NCBI GenBank assembly: GCA_037962975.1
Contig: CM075675.1
Location: forward strand, 45,058,501-45,122,500
DNA length: 64,000 bases
Source of the DNA: Clitoria ternatea
Lineage: Eukaryota > Streptophyta > Magnoliopsida > Fabales > Fabaceae
Direction of reading: 5' to 3'
Numbering within the stretch: position 1 is the stretch's first letter; the number at the start of each line of letters is the position of its first letter. This document shows, piece by piece, positions 24,214 to 37,500 of this stretch. The notes below the pieces were generated by a model. The model saw only the letters and a list, made by a program, of their open reading frames with translations. It had not been told where the DNA came from and searched no databases. The translations under genes and the position numbers were made by a program.

Positions 24214-25174
24214 GTATACATAAAAGGATGTCAAAATGATACATATACAATGTTAGGAAGATTAAAGGAAGTTTAACACATGGGATATACGTTATTATGA
24301 GTTTTCATGTATCTTTAATTCTTACCAAACGGGAAAAAACAATTTCTTTAAATTTAAGGGGTATGAGTATATATATATTTGGTCTCTTATGTTTATTTTA
24401 AATTTTAATTTGATTTTAAATATTTTTTAATTTAGTCTCTTATATTTTGAAACAATTTTAAAATGGGTTTTTCATTAAAAAAAGTCAATTGAAACTTGTA
24501 TTTTTAAATCGGCTATGATATAACTGATTTAAAATATATTTTTTAAATTGGTTTATAATGAGAACCAATTTAAGAATTATATTTAAAATTTTTGTATTTT
24601 ACACAAGTTAATAATAAAATTAATTTTAAAAAGTATAAATTTTAAATCAATTCATAATAAAAATTGATTTAAAAATATATTTTAAATCAATTTTTTAAAA
24701 AACAATTTAAAAATCTTTTGTTAATTTTTTTAATAAAAATAATTATTTTAAAAACGTGTCAAAATATAAAGAAATAAATTAAGATAAAAAATACTTGAAA
24801 TCATAAAAAGATATATTTTACCCAATTATATATACCTCTGTTTTTTAAAGAATCGGAGACTGTTTACTGCAGTGGTGTGCAAGTGACCCATTGGCGGGTA
24901 GTCATATCACAAAGTTAACTAACCATTGCAGTAACATGTGGGAAAAAAAAACAAAGCGACGCCGTTTTACTACTTTATTCAACATTTCCGTCCCCACCTA
25001 TCTAACCACCCTTTGCCTCTTTCTCTACTTCTTTTCTTTTTCCTCTTTCTTTCATTTTATTATTAATTTAATTTAATTTAATTTAAATTTTGGTCATAAC
25101 CAATCCAATCTCTGCAAATCGCAAACCTATGCCATGCCCTAGTTCCCTTCAATCCTTTCCGGTTCCTTCCAACA
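24214..25174 (+). promoter_or_regulatory. Upstream region and probable promoter of the F-box/SNF2 gene
   Basis: 24230-24840 is AT-rich with repeated AAATTGATTTAAA-like words and no gene. From about 24860 composition changes, and the 5' leader probably lies between 24950 and 25174. A CCAATCCAAT motif is at 25102-25111. Transcription start and TATA box could not be fixed by reading. Confidence 0.45.
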
Positions 25175-25593
25175 ATGCCCCCCAACGATTCCTTCACCGA
25201 CCACAAGCTCTGCGGTTTCCTCTGTGCGGTTCTTTCAATTTCTCCGCCGCAGCACGACCACCACCACCCATGCTTCACCGAGCGCTGCGAAATCTTCGGC
25301 GTGGGGTTCCGCTCCGAAAGCGGCGTAGTTTTGAGTCCGCCGTCTGAATGCGGAAGCTCCAAGACTACGAAGAGGATGAAGATGATTGGGATGGTCAATG
25401 GCAGCGTGAGCGTGGTTCACCAGCTTCACGCTTTGGTCACCCGCAAGTGCATCAAGATCCACGCTCGCGTTCTGCGTGTTGAGTTTCCTAGGGTTGTGCT
25501 CTTGGTCGACGTTTACCTACCCATTCACGTTTGGAGTGGTTGGCAGTTCCCTACATCGGGTTCCGTCGCCGGTGCCGTTTTTCGGCATTTGAG
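25175..25593 (+). CDS. Exon 1 of the F-box/SNF2 gene
   Basis: Starts MPPNDSFTDHKLCGFLCAVL and ends with HL plus two bases of an Arg codon (AG|GTTCGC). Exon 2 supplies the third base, giving HLR-CDW, which fits the family's N-terminal region. The donor is weak (GTTCGC instead of GTAAGT, though +5 is G). The frame runs on to 25744 in the intron, but that part lacks family resemblance. Confidence 0.9.
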
Positions 25594-28500
25594 GTTCGCT
25601 TCTAACGCCGTCTTTTTTTTTTTTTCATTTTTGCTTTTGTTGCTCACATTCGGATTCTGTGTGTTTTGCTGTGTTAGGTTCCAGAAATTCTTTAGGTGCA
25701 GCTTAGTGACTACTCCTCACTACTATTACCTAATTTCACTTTAGCTATTATAGTTAAATGCATTGAAATTATTATTTTATTTTTTGGTTATACTTCCTAA
25801 TTATGAATGTATTGTTGAGGAATAATAAATGTATATTGTAATATGAAAAAGGTCTAATAAAAAGGCTAAGAAAAACTCTGAAAAATAGTCTGATATAAAG
25901 GACTTGATGAGTACTCCGACTAAGATAAGAAAACACACCTATCAAGAGATATAGTGAATGTACTAGTTTTCATGAGAGTTACTTGTAAATTCCTATTTCA
26001 TACTATATCTTACTTTATATCTTTCCTTAATAGTGAAAAATTGGTTACTACTTGAGAACTAGTATAAATGGTATAATTGAGAATTATGTAATTAATGATG
26101 TTACTACTTGATAATTATTTTATCCTGTATCTTACGTTATCTCTTTCCTTAATAGTGAAAAATTGGTTACTACTTAAGAATTAGTATAAATGGTATAATT
26201 GAGAATTATGTAATTAATGATGTTACTACTTGAGAATCTGTTTAATGGTATAATTAGGGAGTATATAACTAATGTTATATTGGATTTGTAAATGAAATAA
26301 GTAGGAGCAATGTTTTTCCTTATCAAGTGGGTAGATGAATAGAAACACAGGTAGTAAGAAACATTGCAATGTGCCATGTTACCCGAGATGTTGGATCAAG
26401 CTCTTATCAGTTATGAGTTATCACTAGGCCAAAATACAATGCTATTACAAACACTGTATGGTCATGGGGTACATGCCAAGAGGGGCAGTGTAAGTTATAT
26501 TTGGTGTGTCTAAGAATATGTTAATGGTTTAATGGTTCAGATGTTGGCTTAATGGTTGGTACGGGTAGTGCAATTTATCTTTGTTTCATCACTGATTGCT
26601 TATTAGGATAGAATCTATGCCACGATTGTCAAAAATGAGTTTCAGTGTTGGAACGGAAGTGAGGTGTTGGATTGTAACACAAATTCTAAGTTGGAACTAT
26701 TTAAACACAACTATATATGTAGGAAAAATAACATATATAAGAGAATAATCTCTAAATCACAGCAAAGATTTAGGGAGTGTTTGGTATATATTATTTTTAG
26801 AGATTATTTCAATTATTGATTATATCTATAATCGATTGTAGGTATAATTGATTATTGTGTATGTTTGGATGTGTTAGGTAAAAAGTAATTTTAAAATAAT
26901 CTATTTCGTTTGGATTGTTCAACATAGTCGATTATTTTGTCTTAAAATTACAAAAAAAGGTATGAAATTATTTGTAGTAACTCTATATGTATTTAAATTA
27001 ATTAATTAATGAGGATAAAATAGGAAAAGAAAAGTTGAGTACAAAATAATCTATTAGATTATAATTGTACTGCTTAAAAATTTGGTTATATAGTAATAAG
27101 ATTATAATCTGATTTTGACAGAAGTTACAAATGATGTCAAAATCAGATTAACATCTGAAAATCAGATTTTAATTTATAATCATAATCCCTACCAAACATG
27201 CACTTAATTGAACTTAAAAATTGAAGATTCTTTAGGTCTTTTACTACCCAAGAGTTTTTGATAACACATAGGCAAGCTCATAACACTCAATGGGCCAAAA
27301 GCAACTACAAACCAGAGAGAGAGGGATTCCTGTGTTAGGGAGAGAGGGAGAACCAGGGAGAAGAGGTTGACTGTTAATGAGAGAGGAAGAGCCACAGAGC
27401 ATGCAGAGTGTGCTTGAGTGTTTTGGAAAAAGTGAGCCGCATTACATTTGGGCAACCCAGCTCTTCAAAGTAGGGTTATTTTTTTCACAAAACAGGTTGT
27501 GCAACCCAACATGGTTCACCCAGTGCATTTTTGGAGTGCTAATCTGATGATCCAGTGCTTTGGATTGATGATCCACAACAAGTCAGCCATGGGATGGGAG
27601 CAGTCCAGGTGGGCATGTGACTCATTGGGGGTGCTCCAATAAGTTGGTGCGTGATTTGGGCAACAAATGGGCTGTATGAATAGTATGATGATGATTGATG
27701 CAACGTCTCAAATTGTAAGTCAAATTGGTTAACCTAGGATGTGATCATTTTCATTGTTAGTATTAGTGTTGGTAAATATGATTAATACTTAAGTGACTGC
27801 ACAAACTAGGATATTTTATGTTTTAATCTCGCAGTGAGAAATAGTCTGTATGACAATATGCATCTGGGAAATTCAGAAAGCTGCATTAACTAGTTAGCAT
27901 TGGCCACCGTCCACATGGAATATGGTCAATCTAAGATTATTGTGAGAGTTCTTTTCATTCATTCATTCCCTATTGGTGATTTTGAAGTGTAATGCTTCAT
28001 TTAGAATAGTAGGAGATGGGAATTCAAAGAAATTTTCCACTTAGGAATGCTTGGAAATAGGAGAGAGAGAAATGAAATGTAGGGCTATCCTTAAAATTCT
28101 CTCTCCAAAATGCGAAGAAAATGTGGAAACTGAGATGAGTTTATAATTTCTAACCATATCCCTTAACTTCTTTTATTTGGCCTTCTTTAAAAAAAGATAA
28201 AGTTCCATTGGTATTTTTTTAAAAGAAAACATTATTTTCTCTCTTTCTACTTTTCTATTCTACTAAACAGATGGAGAGAAAGTTCATCAACATATTTCTC
28301 TTCATTCTATTTCCCTTTTCTTGTATCAAATAATATAAAAATCTGCTCACTTTCTCACCAGTTTCTTCAATGTTGTTGTTAAACGAGGGAAAACGAAAGC
28401 ATGTGAATTCCGTGTGTTTTGAACACCAACGGAGCTATTGTATTTATAGGAGATTTTACATGATTATAGATAAGATAATACAAATATTTTATAAACTAAT

Positions 28501-31500
28501 CTAATCTAATTAATTAGAGATAACTCTATCTAATCTAATTACTTAGAGATAACTCTATCTAATCTAATTAATTAGAGATAACTCTATCTTTAAGTTTAAC
28601 AATTGTAAATGATTTGTCAGGAATGTTTCGGATAATAGGTTTTTGTCACTTTAATTTTGAGTTTTGTAGATTTTCTGTCATTTCTTTATTGTCTCGAGAC
28701 TTGCATGTTAGATAAGTTTTTGCTCCACATCATTTGGTTTTACCATTGTAATTTTTTTGGGGACAAAAAGGGGCTAAAAAACCCAACCACAAACTATTTG
28801 TGACCATTTTTAACAACTAAAAGGTTGTGATTCGGTTGGCAACACAATCTGAGATTGTTGAAAGAGTATTAGATTTGATCTCCACTAAACACAATTTTTG
28901 GAAGAGTGACTAAGTCTAGAGTATGAAACACAATGTGATTGAATTTTGTAAAGTTACATAACCTGTTTTGTTTGTGTATTAATTCCCGTTTACAGTGTTA
29001 GTTATTGTAGGAACTGGCAGTAATTGATTTTTTTTTTAACTATTTTAATTTCTTTGTTAAGTATTCATGATAATATAATTTGAGGTTATGCATAACACCT
29101 TCTAATTTGGAACTGAAGTTAAAAATTGTTGTCAAGTCTTGTGTTCTTGCTAATTTAATTTAATTTAAAAATGATTAACTTAAATAAAGCAGGGATATCC
29201 TTTGAGACTTAAACAGATACGGGGAGTAATCTTGTTTTAACTATAGCTATTGGGCCCGTAATTGGGGAAACAGCTGTATTGGCCCAAACAGAATATGGAA
29301 GAGGAGTAAAAAAAAATTCTACATCTATAAGTTTGCAAATGGGGAGAGCAAGCATATGGTGAGTTCATACGTATGGTGCGGCAGTTCTCTTTAGCTTGTA
29401 CAGCAAGTAGTTGAAATTAGAATTGAAAATATACATCTACAACAAGAAACTGAAGATATTTTGAGTGAAGAACAATGTTCAATGGGAAGCAGATCCCATG
29501 ATTATATATCAGCCTATGAGTGAATATGGAACCTACACCCATCTCTGTTCTCAGTAAGGTGCTCGTGTGAGATTTAGTGAGTAGGCAGTTACTTCTAGAG
29601 TAGAATTCCACTACTCAACTGTTACCGAGTTGGTAAGTGGGTGAAAAACCAACTTAAGAGTTTAGTGAAAGGGATAATCAAAGAATCAGCTATGAGGGAA
29701 AAGAAAATAAAATACAAGGGGGTAAGAAATTGTTTCCATGAACAAGAAAAGGGGATGTAGAGTTGAACAGTAAAAGAAAATGAGTTGTTCCATATTTCCC
29801 AACAGTTTGCTTTCTCATAATGAAATTCTAAGTTTGGTAACTTGGGTTCTATTTAATGTTTTCACTTGAGTTTATCCTTTTATTTTCTACATGTTCTTAG
29901 TGAAGTCTTAAAAAATACTACCTCCGTCCCTAAATATAAGACATTTTAGAAAATTTTTTGTCCCTTAATATAAGACCCTCTTTCAAATTTCAATGTCATT
30001 ATTTATTTTTTGACCTAAATACCACTTATTAATGTATAACTTTTATTGAAATCAATATAATAATAAATGACATACCTCAATTAGATATTTCATCTCTCTA
30101 ATGATAATTGGGTAGTAAGTAGAGGGAGACTATGGTTAGCAGAAACTAGACTCAACACGTAGAAACATACGTTTCTATGTGTCAGGAGGTACCCACCGTC
30201 CCGCGTGCCAAGCAGAAGCGTCCACGAGTGGAGACGGCCGGCGCGACGTGGATTCGTGAAAACGGTTCTGTTTGCGCCGCACCAAAAATGACTTTAGTAG
30301 TTCTGGGTCGGGCCTTCTTGACCCAGATTTCAAAATGTGACCCGGTGTGAAAAAACCCTAAAATCAAAAAAACGAAGTCGCGGCTCCCACAATCGTCTTC
30401 TCATCGTGCTTCCCCTGTCCCCAACGACCTCCATCCTTATCAAAGAGCTTCTATTTCGCGCCACCCTTCCTCATCCCTGTTCCTTGTCGTGTATCTTTGC
30501 GAGTCCTCCCATGCGCAACCTCCTCTATTCACATCGCACATCCTTCTCCTGCCTCTCCTCCCGTGCCTCTGTCGCGCGTCCTCCTCTCTGCAACTCTTGT
30601 AGAGCTTCTGTTTATATCTTTCCTTGCCTCTGTTTTTGTTTATATTGCTTCTGTTTTTGTTTGGAGATGTCATCCAGTGGTGGACCATCATCCGGTGGCA
30701 ATGGGGCTGGTTCTAGTGATGCTGCCACCCTTCCCTCAATCACAACTTCATCTGCAACAAGGGTGCCAAGGAATGCTCTAGGTAGCAGGACAGATGTTGG
30801 ATGGCAATATGGAGTTCCGATTGATGGTAATCAGAAGAAGGTACTATGCAAATTCTGTAAGAAGGAGAATGCTGGAGTTTACAGATTGAAACATCATTTG
30901 GCTGGAACATCAAAAGATGTTGAACCATGTAGAGCTGTTCCGGATGAAGTGAAGAAAACTATGTGGGATGTTTGCTTCAAGCTGCAAGACAATGTGATGA
31001 AGAAGAGAGACACAAATACATCAGGCAGTGATGCTGCACATACTGGAGAAGAAGGGCCACAGAAAAGAAAAAGAGAGGATACGCCTGTTGACTTATTCAA
31101 GAGAAAGGGAGAGACTCAAGAAACCATAAATTCAGTGTTCAAGAAAGGTTTAAGGGAGGAGGCTTGTCAAGAAATTGCTTCTAGTTTTTTATAACAATGC
31201 CATCCCTTTTAATGTTGCCAATTCCGAAGAATTCAAAAACATGTTGGAAGAAAACAAGATACGGACAAGCACAAAGCTTTTTGGAAGAAAACATGTTGCA
31301 CAATTATGACTGATGGATAGACTGACAAGAGGAGGAGAACCATATTGAATTTCTTGGTTAATAGTCCTATGGGGATTGTGTTTCTAAAGTCTATTGATGC
31401 TTCTGATATATCCAAAATAGCTGAAAGACTTTTTAGGATGATAGATGATGTTGTTGAGGAGGTGGGAGAAGAGAATGTTGTGCAGATTGTGACTGATAAT

Positions 31501-34500
31501 GCTGCAAACTATAAGGCAACAGGAGAACTCTTAATGCAAAAAAGAAAAAGGTTGTATTGGACTCCTTGTGCAGCTCAATGCATTGATCTCATGCTCGAGG
31601 ACCTTGAGAAGAAGTTGCCAATCCACAAAGAGACAATTGCAAATGGTAGAAAAATCACAACTTTCATTTATTCAAGGAGCGGACTTATTTCTATGCTGCA
31701 TCAGTTTACCAATGGCACTGATTTAATTCGACCAGCCACTACACGTTTTGCTTTGACACTTGGTAGACAAAAAAGGAGGATTGATAAGGATGTTTACATC
31801 CAAGGAGTGGAAGTCGACCTAATTTGCGAAGCTTAAGGATGACAAGTTTTGTGAATCTTTGGTTACAAATAGAGAGTTTTGGAAGAAGATTGTGATTTGC
31901 TTGAAGGCTGCATACCCTTTGATCAAAGTGCTTCGCTTGGTGGACTCTGATGAGAAGCCCGCAATGGGCTTTATCTATGAAGAAATGGACCATGCAATGG
32001 AAAAGATTGCGAAAGCATTCAACAATGTTAAGAAAAGGTAAAGTGGAAACTAATTAAGTTTTTTTTCCTTGTTCAGTTTATGTTTGAATTGAAAAGTGGA
32101 AAACTAATTAATTTTTTTCCTAATCTTTAGCTACGAACCACCCCTTTAGGATATTATTGATGAGAGATGGAACAACCAACTTCATAGACTTTTGCATGCT
32201 GCAGGCCTTTACCTCAACTCAATTTTCCACTATGCTCCCGATTTTAAGGCTGATTTTGAAATTAAATGTGGACTATATGATTGCCTACAACGGATGGTGT
32301 GGGATATGGAAGAGGTGAAGAAGATTGATGCTCAATTAGAGGATTTCAAGTACAAAAAAGGATTTTTTGGTAGCCAAATAGTGCTTAATGGACTTCAAAT
32401 CAAAACTCCAGCACAATGGTGGGAGTCTTATGGTGATGAAACTCCGGAGTTGCAAAAGTTCGCTATTCGTGTCTTGAGCTTGACATGTAGTTCTTCCGGT
32501 TATGAGCGTAACTGGAGTGCATTTGAGATGGTATTTGCTAGGTCATTTATTACTTAGTAATTATCAATAAATACTTGTGAATTTATTTATTTATTTATTA
32601 CTTATTATTACTTATTTAGGTTCACACTAAAAGGAGGAACCGCTTGAAGCAAAAGACGATGAATGATGTTGTCTATGTAATGGCTAACTCTAAATTGTCA
32701 AAGAAGAAGAATGCTAGGAAACCAAAGGAATATGTAATTGGTGATCTTTCTTCCGATTATGAGTGGATTGCGGGTAATCATGAAGTAAGCCAAGATGTGG
32801 AAGATGATGAAGAAGTTAGAGAGGTTGCTACTGGTCGGGATTTACCAAACTCACCTCTTGATGATCTACAGATTCCAGTTTAGAAAATGAAGGAGATGAT
32901 GGCATAAGCATGGTTTGTGTTGATGAGGATGAACACGATGATTCTAATTTGAATGATATGTTAGATTAGATTTAGGCTTTGAGTTTCAAATTGATGTCCT
33001 ATCGTATTATGTTTGAACTTTTATGTGTTTGTGTTTATGAATTTTAATATTATGTGTTTGTGTTTGGTTCAATATTATGAATATTATGAATTTTATCAGT
33101 TTAGTATCTTTGTTAGACTCTTCCGTGTCGTCTTATGTCACTACGAATCTACGTTTCGAGAATCTCGGCCGTTTCAACTTAGAATCTATGTTTTAACAAC
33201 CTTGAGAGAGACTAAATGGAAAAAGAATAAGTGAAGAAAATTTAATGATGAGTGATAATCACTTTAAGTACAATTTTGGAAAACTACTACAAATTTCAAA
33301 GAAATTTAATGATTTTAACTAAATTAACAAACTTCCTTAATATGTGTGAATTAGGTAAAATATTTAGGGACGGAGGTAGTATCAAAGGACGCAGAATAAG
33401 CTTGTTATCTTTTGAAACAGATCATGTAATTAAGAGTTTAAATTTGTAACAAGTTATTTTGGAAACTTTGAGCCTACTAAACTTGAAAAACCAGTGATGA
33501 GATTTTGCTTAATTTTGGATTATGCCATAACTGAAATCTCCAAGTTACTGCATTCATGGATACTGATTTGAGTTGGTGATTTAATGAAATTAATTTAAGA
33601 GGCCCTGATGCAATTTACTTCCTTGGTATAGCAGAATACCTGAAATAGAGCATCATAGGGAGAGACTGATTATCATAATAACATTACATTTGAATATTAG
33701 CATACTAAAGAGTGTTCTCGAGCCCTGCATGATCCTTGTCCCATACTTATACTCATGAGTAGTGCATTCGAGTATGTGTGCATAAGATGACTTTCCAAAT
33801 TGCTGCATAATTGTAATGCTGGTCTGAAATTGTATTTTTGCATGCTTGATATTGTTTTGTACTAAGTTCTGGGAAATCTATCTTCTTGGAGTAACTTGAA
33901 CAAGACCAGTTTGTGAGGTCAAATTCCAGTGTATTATTAATTTGCTGCCCAACTTGATGATAGGCAGGTTAAGATGCTCAAACAAATCCTTAATACTTGG
34001 ATAATTTATTTTAGTGTTAAATGATGCCTTTTACTGGTTATGATATTGATACATGATCATGAATGCATGTGCATACCGCATCTTTATGGCGTTGAAGTTG
34101 AAAATTCAATCTGCATAATTGATTACATAACAGATCAGAGAGCAATATAAACTATGAAATTTGGTAGTTTAATTTATGCTTTTGGTTCCTTGTTTCATAA
34201 CCCTTTCCCATATGAAATGTTCATGGGAATGTTTCAGCTCGATTAGTATTTTAGAGAGTTGCTTATGCTGTCTATTTGGTGCCTGTGAATCTGGTGTGAT
34301 AATTGTAATGGAGTGTTGACTGTGCTCTGTTTAAATGTGTAAAGATAAAACATGATGGAATAAAGGCACGGTTATGTGATAATCATGAATAAAGTGGTTT
34401 GGCTTGCTGTGTGAGAGCAAGAGTAAATTGAGTTCAATAGTATGGTCAGAATTTAAATAATTCCTATCAACATACTAAACTAATAAATATGCTGTCAACA

Positions 34501-37500
34501 TCCTCAAGGTACCTGAGGACCTGGATTCTCCATCCCTTGTGCGCATCGACACGTAGCCCAATCTGTTCTCATTGAGTTGGGTCCAAGGCATACCTTAGGT
34601 GGCCCGGAGTAGCTTTTTGAGTTTGGGCGGGCCATACTTAGAAGAAACGTGACTATTCTGACTAGGTACTCTGCCACAGCCACACCAAGATCTTTTTTTG
34701 ATTAATTATTATTTTGAGGCACCATGTGTAACCCCAGTTGCGGGCATGGAATTCCTGATTGCTCATCCCGCATAGTTGTCTAGGAACCTCCATGGAATGT
34801 TGTCGAGTCAGGGCCAAGTCTAAAAATGTGATTGAATTGATATGATGAGTTTATTGGAGATGGTATATTTAAGTATGCTTGATTGACTACATGATTGCAC
34901 ATTGAGTTTGTTACTATACATGATCATCGATGCTATGCGCTGATTAGTTATGGTCCCTAGCCACTGTGAGTTTACATGCTTTGATATGCTTCTGCTTTAA
35001 CTGTTTGAATGGTGCCGAATGATGATGCATTGTAGTTTCATGTTTTTGTATGAATGACTAAGTGACACACCTTTGCAATAGTGAATTAAGAGAGATAAAT
35101 TCACTTAAGATGAAAATTGGAAGTTATGTAATAAAAAATTAAAAACCAGTAGAAACTTGATTAAGGGAATAACTTTGCACTAAAAGACTATAATATAAAA
35201 ATTAATTATTTGATAAGATTTGTATGGGGTTGGTCTGTTTTTCCACTCTTACACCCATTTTTCCTGAAGTGGACAGATGGGAGTCCCATACAGCTTCTGT
35301 TAACACTGGGAACACTAAAGATGGGTCCTGTGACAGAATAGCCCTTCCTTTCTTGATTACCAACATAAGGACATTTAATTCATGTTGGCTCAGTCTAATG
35401 GTTGTATTTAGATTTTTAGCAATGACCCAACTTCTGAATAGTTAATTGGGTTCAATTTATATACATCGATGGATTATCTGTTCGCATCCTTGTCAATTTT
35501 AAGGTAGTGAATTAGTTATGAAATAGATCAGTTAAAATATTAATATAATGTGATGGGGTAGTTTAAGGCACAGCTGTGATATAATACTAGTTTAGTTTAT
35601 ACATTCTTCATTCAACACAAGAAAAAATCTTTTCCACAATTTTTATTTTATAAAAATCTATATGTTTATTATAGAAAAACCAGGGGGTGTTACACTTACC
35701 CAAAAAAAGGTTATATTTGGGCTTGGGTCATCTGCAGAGGGACCATGATATTACCGTGTAATGGTTTGAAGTATAAATAATTTCATTCAGGCTTGAAAGA
35801 TTATATATTGACAAATTTTTGGAGTTTGTTTAGTTTATGGCATACACTGATTTCATCATGTAAATTTTCTAGTCAATGCTTCTAATGGAAGTTTAAAACA
35901 ATATGTATGATACATTGGTAAGATTTGTATTCTTAGAAAGTTGGTACTAAGTTTATCATTCTCACCAACTTAATAGTAATACCATCTCGAACATTGTCAT
36001 ACTGGCTGGTTTACTACTGTATAGCAATAATGTATATTGACTTATTTACTGTCTTTGCCTTGTCTGCATTAATAGACTTGTCATATATCCTTGACTGTCT
36101 TAGTATGCTAACAGTTAAATGCCTATGCAGATGTGATTGGGAGGAGAGGAGTTCGCTTCTTTCTTATCCAGACTATCTTATGAAGATTCATGGAGCAAAT
36201 GAGAGCATTTGGAACCTTTCTGATTGTCATGTACTTGGTTGCAAGCTCCATTTCCATTTGAGCAACCCTTCAAGGAAAGGGCTATTTGAACTTCATGAAA
36301 TTTTCATGACAGTACCTGGCATAGGAAAAGAGCAGAAGTTTAATAGTTCGAAGATAATACCTATGGATAACACTTGCGGATCAGGGATATGGGAGATATC
36401 TGATGACGTTTTAACCAAAATTTTAGCTTCCCTGGGCCCAATGGACCTTACTAGAGTTTCTGCAACTTGTCATCATCTAAGATCCTTGGCTGCTTCAATA
36501 ATGCCCTGTACAAAATTAAATCTGTTTCCTCATCAGCAGGCAGCAGTTGAGTGGATGTTGCATCGTGAGCGAAATGCTGAACTTTTGCCACATCCGTTAT
36601 TTGTAGCTCTGTCAACTGACGATGGTTTTAGTTTCCATGTAAATACTGTATCTGGTGAAATTGTTACTGGGGAAGCTCCCACAATCAATGATTTTCGTGG
36701 AGGAATGTTTTGCGATGAGCCTGGCTTGGGTAAGACTGTAACAGCTCTTTCTCTTATTGTGAAGACGCAAGGTACATTGGCATACCCACCAAATTGGGCA
36801 CAAGTAGTCTGGTGTCAACATAATGGTAATCAGAAATGTGGCTATTATGAGATCAATGGTAATAACATTACTGGTTGTACTACCTTGGGTAAGAGGGACA
36901 TGTGCCAAAATACCAATCCAACTAACAAGACCCATGATCACTCCTCCAAAAGAGCCAGATTGACAGATCCTGATCTGCAAATAGTTCATGGTACAAGTTC
37001 TGGGGAAGGAAACAAATCACCTGCAGATTCATGCTTTGAGGAATCTATGTCTGCAACTCGGTTCACTAGGAGCTTGAGTCGCATAAAGAAAAATCTACAT
37101 TTCAAATACGAAGAGGAGGCTATGATTTTCAAGGAAAGAGAAGTTGGTGAAGGATTAATTAAAGTTAAGCATGCATCAGATGTTTCATCTCATGTATCTC
37201 CAGACAAACCAGTTGATACTTCTTATGGATGTGGACAAAATTACAAGTGGCCTGGGAAGCCTAAACCTAAAGGCAATCATTTGGAGCAGAATGATACATG
37301 GATTCAGTGTGATGCTTGTCACAAGTGGCGAAAGCTTTCAGACAATGGTATGGCTAATTCTAGTGCAGCATGGTTTTGCAGTATGAACACTGACCCTCTG
37401 TATCAGAGTTGTAATGTCCCCGAACAATATTTTCAGGATAGCTGTCAGATAACACACTTACTGGGATTTCACCCGAAAGGAACTCTTGGTGGTGAGAAAC

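Larger units (their letters stand above)
29916..33381. mobile_element. Stowaway (Tc1/mariner) MITE, split by a hAT transposon
   Basis: Outer ends are CTACCTCCGTCCCTAAATAT at 29918 and its inverted copy ending CGGAGGTAG at 33379, flanked by TA at 29916-29917 and 33380-33381. CTCCGTCCCTAAATATAAG is a well-known end of plant Stowaway-like elements. Removing the inner 3074-bp hAT element and one 8-bp repeat leaves about 380 bp, a normal MITE size. Confidence 0.88.
25594..36130 (+). other. Intron 1 (10.5 kb) carrying nested transposons
   Basis: Bounded by GAG|GT at 25593/25594 and CAG|A at 36130/36131. A TGCTAAC branch-point-like word lies at 36106-36112, about 20 bases before the acceptor. It contains a Harbinger MITE, a Stowaway MITE with a hAT transposon inside it, tandem repeats and a possible LTR fragment. 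Insert-free length would be about 6.6 kb, so the intron was long before the mapped insertions. All inserts avoid the splice sites. Confidence 0.88.

Noticed and set aside
25594..25744. Extension of exon 1 frame as a complete 189-residue gene
   Set aside because: After HLR the text becomes Phe/Leu-rich from a T run and departs from the family; the donor at 25594 fits better.
30667..32967. Domesticated hAT host gene
   Set aside because: Frameshift, at least two stops and loss of central sequence; the element still has target repeats, so it is just a dead transposon.
35994..36130. Upstream extension of the large open frame before exon 2
   Set aside because: It translates to a hydrophobic stretch with no family resemblance and lies before a good CAG acceptor. 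Joining to exon 1 at 36131 gives the expected sequence.
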